Shown here: in pieces, positions 6,015 through 8,831 of the stretch
Position numbering within the stretch: the first letter of the stretch is position 1
How the letters are laid out: each line of letters begins with the position of its first letter
Assembly (NCBI GenBank): GCA_001801345.1
Contig: MGXJ01000061.1
Coordinates: forward strand, 1 to 8,831
Length of the DNA: 8,831 bases
Direction: 5' to 3'
Source: Gammaproteobacteria bacterium RBG_16_37_9
GTDB lineage: Bacteria > Pseudomonadota > Gammaproteobacteria > UBA9339
Notes under the pieces: generated by a model
What the model saw: the letters and a program-made list of their open reading frames with translations, nothing else
What the model was told of the DNA's origin: nothing
Databases searched by the model: none
Program-made: the position numbers and the translations under genes

Positions 6015-7955
6015 CTAGAAAGAATGAAAATTTAAAACATTCAATAATCTTAGAACCAAACCACCTGCCACTATAGCTAGAGCTATTTTAAATACAGTAA
6101 TCAACAATGCTTTTTGCCAGCCAAATTCTTTGTATAAAGCCGCAATAGTGGCTGCACAAGGAATATAAAGCATGCTTACCAAAGCCAAAATAAGCATCTG
6201 GGTTTGGCTTAATGCTTTAGAAAAATCAGCAGTTCCTAAAATTGAAGCCAACATTACCAAAATTAATTCTTTTCTGAGGATGCCGAAAATAAGCAATGTT
6301 CCAGTAATGGCCGGTAGCCCAAGCCACTGCACCGTAATAGGCGCTAGAAAATCATTTACTGGCGTAAGTAATTTGGCCCAGTATGCACCCTCAATAATTA
6401 TTCCAGAAATTATAACTATGGGAGCGGCAATATAAATAAATTCTTTCAATTGAAACCAGGTTTGTAATGCAATAGTTTTAATGTGGGGAAATTTATAGCT
6501 AGGCATTTCCATTATAAGTTCGGTGGGTTCTCCAGGTGTTATTATTGATACTACTTTTCCTAAAATGAATATTATTAAAAAAACGAGAAAATACAAACCT
6601 AGGGCCCAGCCAATCCCTAAGTATTTTCCTACTAAGCCAGCAACTATTACCGTAACCGCACTGCAAGGAATGAACACAGTTAATAATCCTGTAATAAATC
6701 GTTCTCTTTGAGTTTCCATAATTCGACAAGAAAGACAAGCTGGCACATTACAACCAAAACCTAGAATTAAAGGGATACAAGCTTTGCCATGGATGCCCAG
6801 TTTGTGCATAAGGTGATCCATTAAATAAGCTGCTCTTGCTAAATAACCAAAATCTTCTAAAAAAAATAAAAAGAGATAAAATGGCAAAATATATGGCAGA
6901 GCAATTTCAATTAAGGCGATGAGGCTTGCGATACCTCCCCAGGCTAATGCAGTTAAAACAGAGTTGCCAAAAACACTGTAAAAATACGATTGAAACCCGG
7001 ATAAGGATTGTTGTATTGCTGAGGAAATATAATTACCGCTTTTAAACACAGTAAAGAAAATCAATCCTAAGATAGCGATCATTACTGGATATCCCCAGAT
7101 TTTATGTCCGGTTAAGATATCCAAAGCTTCATGAGCGCTAATTTTTTCGGGTTTAGTGACGGTCATAACCTGTTTTGCTATTTGTGAAGCTAAATGACAT
7201 CTTTCGTCAGCAATTACTATAGAAGAATTATGCCCATGAATTTTTTCTAATTCTAAATTTAACTGCTGCGCTTTTTCTAATACTTCCCGATTACTCTGTG
7301 CCAAGTGCTTTTCAATTACCGCATCTTTTTCTAATAATTTTATCGCTATAAATCTTTTAGGGTATGGTAGATCTGTGTTTTGTAGTATTTGGCATAGTTG
7401 TTTAATTCGATCTTCAACTTCCTTGCCATATGGCAGTGCATTTGGATTTGGTTCTTGGCTAATTAAATTAATCCCACGATCTAAGCTTTCGGTTAGTCCT
7501 TTGCCTTGGATAGCTATTACCGGGATAACAGGTATTCCCAGAATTAATTCAAGTTTTTTAAAATCAATGATGATGCCGCTTCTTTTGAGCAAATTAACCA
7601 TGTTTAAAACCAAAATCATGGGCTTGTCTAATTCTAAAAGTTGCAGAGTGAGGATTAAATTTCTTTCAAGATTAGTAGCGTCAATTACATTGACTATAAA
7701 ATCTGGTTTTGCAGAGATAATATATTCTCTAGTAATTAACTCTTCTAGTGAATATGTAGACAAAGAATAGATTCCAGGTAAATCTAGAACATCAATGGTA
7801 TGTCCCTTATAGTGCAGAGTTCCCTCAGCTTTTTCTATTGTTTTACCTGGCCAGTTGCCGATATGTTGATGTAAGCCGGTAAGGTGGTTAAAAATCACCG
7901 ACTTACCTACGTTGGCATATCCAGCTAAAGCGATATTTATTTTTTGATCACTCAT
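6015..7955 (-). CDS. feoB: Ferrous iron transport protein B, short form
   Basis: FeoB is an inner-membrane Fe(II) transporter with an N-terminal GTPase-like domain. At 646 residues it is about 100 shorter than E. coli FeoB. The G domain shows G1 GYANVGKS (12-19), a G2 threonine (T39, in NWPGKT) and G3 DLPG (58-61). G4 is NMVN (118-121), where NxxD is expected, so the guanine-specificity Asp is Asn121. A helical linker follows, then about eight or nine membrane segments from residue 287. The pore region has GFGCNVP (399-405), PCSA (430-433) rather than the usual CSARLP-like motif, GILRKE (558-563) and YIPCAATIAALYKEFGW (597-613), giving conserved cysteines 401, 431 and 600. The ATG overlaps the feoA stop as ATGA, and the stop is one base from the convergent rhomboid gene. 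Confidence 0.95.
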   Translation of the reverse strand: MSDQKINIALAGYANVGKSVIFNHLTGLHQHIGNWPGKTIEKAEGTLHYKGHTIDVLDLPGIYSLSTYSLEELITREYIISAKPDFIVNVIDATNLERNLILTLQLLELDKPMILVLNMVNLLKRSGIIIDFKKLELILGIPVIPVIAIQGKGLTESLDRGINLISQEPNPNALPYGKEVEDRIKQLCQILQNTDLPYPKRFIAIKLLEKDAVIEKHLAQSNREVLEKAQQLNLELEKIHGHNSSIVIADERCHLASQIAKQVMTVTKPEKISAHEALDILTGHKIWGYPVMIAILGLIFFTVFKSGNYISSAIQQSLSGFQSYFYSVFGNSVLTALAWGGIASLIALIEIALPYILPFYLFLFFLEDFGYLARAAYLMDHLMHKLGIHGKACIPLILGFGCNVPACLSCRIMETQRERFITGLLTVFIPCSAVTVIVAGLVGKYLGIGWALGLYFLVFLIIFILGKVVSIITPGEPTELIMEMPSYKFPHIKTIALQTWFQLKEFIYIAAPIVIISGIIIEGAYWAKLLTPVNDFLAPITVQWLGLPAITGTLLIFGILRKELILVMLASILGTADFSKALSQTQMLILALVSMLYIPCAATIAALYKEFGWQKALLITVFKIALAIVAGGLVLRLLNVLNFHSF

Positions 7956-8194
7956 ATTTTTTTTACTAAAATTTTTGATGCGATACTTTTGCCCAAAATT
8001 AAATTTGAGCCCCTTACTTTAACCTCGATGGTCCCACAAAAAAGCGTTTTTCTAACAATCATTATAGGCGTATTCGGTGTTAACCCCATATCAGCCAATC
8101 TTTTGGCTGGCTTATGTCCGGCGGTAATTGCAACAATAACAGCATGTTGATTTTTTTTTAAGCTGGTTAGGTTAATTAAATGTTCTTTAGTCAT
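7952..8194 (-). CDS. feoA: Ferrous iron transport protein A
   Basis: FeoA is a small cytoplasmic SH3-like protein that supports FeoB-dependent Fe(II) uptake. The 80-residue protein has the family pattern: LKKNQHAVIVAI (12-23), then KRLADMGLTPNTPIMIV (31-47), then GTIEVKVRGSNLILGKSIA (54-72), ending in lysines. The ATG at 8192-8194 gives a normal family start; the frame stays open 18 codons further but only to a TTG inside an inverted repeat. The stop codon overlaps the feoB start (ATGA, 4 bp), so the pair is translationally coupled. No Shine-Dalgarno stands before the ATG. A well-formed promoter ends only about 13 nt upstream, so the leader should be very short. No convincing Fur box was found. 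Confidence 0.92.
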   Translation of the reverse strand: MTKEHLINLTSLKKNQHAVIVAITAGHKPAKRLADMGLTPNTPIMIVRKTLFCGTIEVKVRGSNLILGKSIASKILVKKI

Positions 8195-8207
8195 AGGATC
8201 AGCTACC

Positions 8208-8236
8208 AGTATAGGTAAGGTTATGATGGATGTAAA
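8208..8236 (-). promoter_or_regulatory. Candidate feoAB promoter
   Basis: Minus strand: TTTACA (8231-8236, -35, 5 of 6) and TATACT (8208-8213, -10, 5 of 6) with an ideal 17-bp spacer. The predicted start lies near 8201, about 7 nt before the feoA ATG. The -35 directly abuts the inverted repeat at 8237-8309. Confidence 0.6.
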
Positions 8237-8309
8237 CGGCAGCCGCAAGCTTTAGCTTGCGTTTTTGGATTGGTTCCACTCAAGCGCAAGCTAAAGCTTG
8301 CGGCTACCG
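8237..8309. repeat. Long inverted repeat between divergent feoA and glnS
   Basis: Perfect 21-bp arms at 8241-8261 and 8285-8305, each containing GCAAGCT(T/A)(T/A)AGCTTGC-like sequence, flank a 23-bp spacer. Beyond one mismatch, pairing continues over 8237-8239 and 8307-8309. Each arm is itself nearly palindromic (GCAAGC...GCTTGC), so it can form one large or two small hairpins. Looser terminal similarity (GGATG at 8228-8232, CATCC at 8323-8327) suggests a palindromic mobile repeat of about 100 bp. It codes for nothing and has no terminator-like U-tract in the right place. It is unrelated in sequence to the repeats near dnaA. Confidence 0.8.
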
Positions 8310-8349
8310 CCAGCGGTTACTGCATCCGGTTTTAGGTTGTTATATAAGT

Positions 8350-8378
8350 TTGACACCACCCCATTCATTTTCTATGCT
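8350..8378 (+). promoter_or_regulatory. Candidate glnS promoter
   Basis: TTGACA (8350-8355) is a perfect -35, followed after 17 bp by TATGCT (8373-8378, 4 of 6). The predicted transcription start falls at about 8385-8387, on or next to the glnS ATG, and no Shine-Dalgarno is present. A TATATT at 8378-8383 preceded by TGC could act as an extended -10 but would place the start inside the coding sequence. Confidence 0.55.
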
Positions 8379-8386
8379 ATATTCCT

Positions 8387-8831
8387 ATGACTATAGAATC
8401 CCTAACCAATATTCCCAAAAACTTTATTCAAAATATCATCGAAGAGGATTTAAAAGCTGGTAAGAATAAAGGTAGAGTTGCAACCCGTTTCCCGCCAGAG
8501 CCTAATGGTTATCTCCATATTGGACATGCAAAATCTATTTGTTTAAATTTTGGTCTTGCGCGTGATTACAACGGCACTTGTAATCTTCGTTTTGATGATA
8601 CTAATCCTACTACTGAAGAGTTGGAATATATCAATGCAATAATTGATGCTGTTAAGTGGTTAGGGTTTGATTGGCAAGATCGTATGTATTACGCCTCAGA
8701 TTATTTCGAGAAATTTTTTCAATATGCCTGCGAACTGATTAAAAAAGGGAAAGCATATGTATGTGATTTAACTTCTGAGCAGACGCGTGAATATAGAGGA
8801 ACTTTAACTGAAATTGGGAAAGAAAGCTCCT
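8387..8831 (+). CDS. glnS: Glutaminyl-tRNA synthetase (5' part, cut by the window end)
   Basis: GlnRS attaches glutamine to tRNA-Gln. Only the first 148 codons are in the window and the frame runs off the right edge. The class I signature region [17 protein letters not shown] (34-50) contains the ATP-binding HIGH motif at 44-47. It is followed by NLRFDDTNP (66-74), the SSDYF-like ASDYFEKFF, and the GlnRS-type segment [15 protein letters not shown] (134-148), which aligns well with E. coli GlnS and distinguishes it from GluRS. The ATG at 8387-8389 gives [22 protein letters not shown], matching the family N-terminus; no in-frame upstream start exists nearby. No ribosome binding site precedes it. 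It is divergent from feoAB. Confidence 0.96.
   Translation, partial: MTIESLTNIPKNFIQNIIEEDLKAGKNKGRVATRFPPEPNGYLHIGHAKSICLNFGLARDYNGTCNLRFDDTNPTTEELEYINAIIDAVKWLGFDWQDRMYYASDYFEKFFQYACELIKKGKAYVCDLTSEQTREYRGTLTEIGKESS

Noticed and set aside
6803..6811. DnaA box TGTGCATAA
   Set aside because: It is an exact match to TTATNCACA but isolated inside feoB with no cluster around it, so chance is likely.
8195..8240. Fur box over the feoAB promoter
   Set aside because: No stretch comes close to the GATAATGATAATCATTATC consensus, although iron control would be expected for feoAB.

Overview
The window is AT-rich chromosomal DNA, most likely from a non-enteric gammaproteobacterium. Evidence for this is a GlnS-type glutaminyl-tRNA synthetase, DnaA/DnaN/RecF proteins that read like gammaproteobacterial ones, a GmhB heptose phosphatase of the LPS pathway, and a perfect chromosomal parS site (ParABS is absent from E. 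coli but present in Pseudomonas, Legionella and Coxiella relatives). The low GC and many small dispersed repeats would fit a Legionellales-like or host-associated lineage, but that narrower placement is a guess.

Left to right: 1-140 is a repeat-containing spacer. 141-4504 (minus strand) is the replication-initiation cluster dnaA - antitoxin - mazF-like toxin - dnaN - recF. The toxin-antitoxin pair is inserted between dnaA and dnaN and carries its own candidate promoter and palindromic operator. recF contains a perfect 16-bp parS inside its reading frame. 4505-4761 is an array of palindromic repeats lying in the predicted dnaA leader; beyond it is a perfect DnaA box overlapping a candidate dnaA promoter. 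The same repeat module occurs in the same orientation just past recF, so the cluster is bracketed by direct repeats. The usual neighbours are not seen: rpmH is absent upstream of dnaA (gmhB is there instead), and gyrB does not start within the 140 nt visible after recF.

4762-5301 (minus) is gmhB. 5396-6013 (plus) is a rhomboid intramembrane protease, ending one base from the convergent feoB. 6015-8194 (minus) is feoAB, the ferrous iron uptake operon, with a 4-bp ATGA overlap; this FeoB is short and has Asn instead of Asp in its G4 guanine-specificity motif. 8195-8386 is a divergent intergenic region with a large inverted repeat between a good feoAB promoter and a good glnS promoter. Both promoters predict very short leaders with no Shine-Dalgarno. 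8387-8831 (plus) is the 5' part of glnS, cut by the window edge.

The genes fall into a replication/segregation block (DnaA initiator, sliding clamp, RecF gap repair, parS centromere) and unrelated single or paired genes around it. I did not find a clearly new multigene system. The most notable points are the parS embedded in recF, the toxin-antitoxin insertion in the dnaA-dnaN operon, the flanking repeat modules and the altered FeoB G4 motif.
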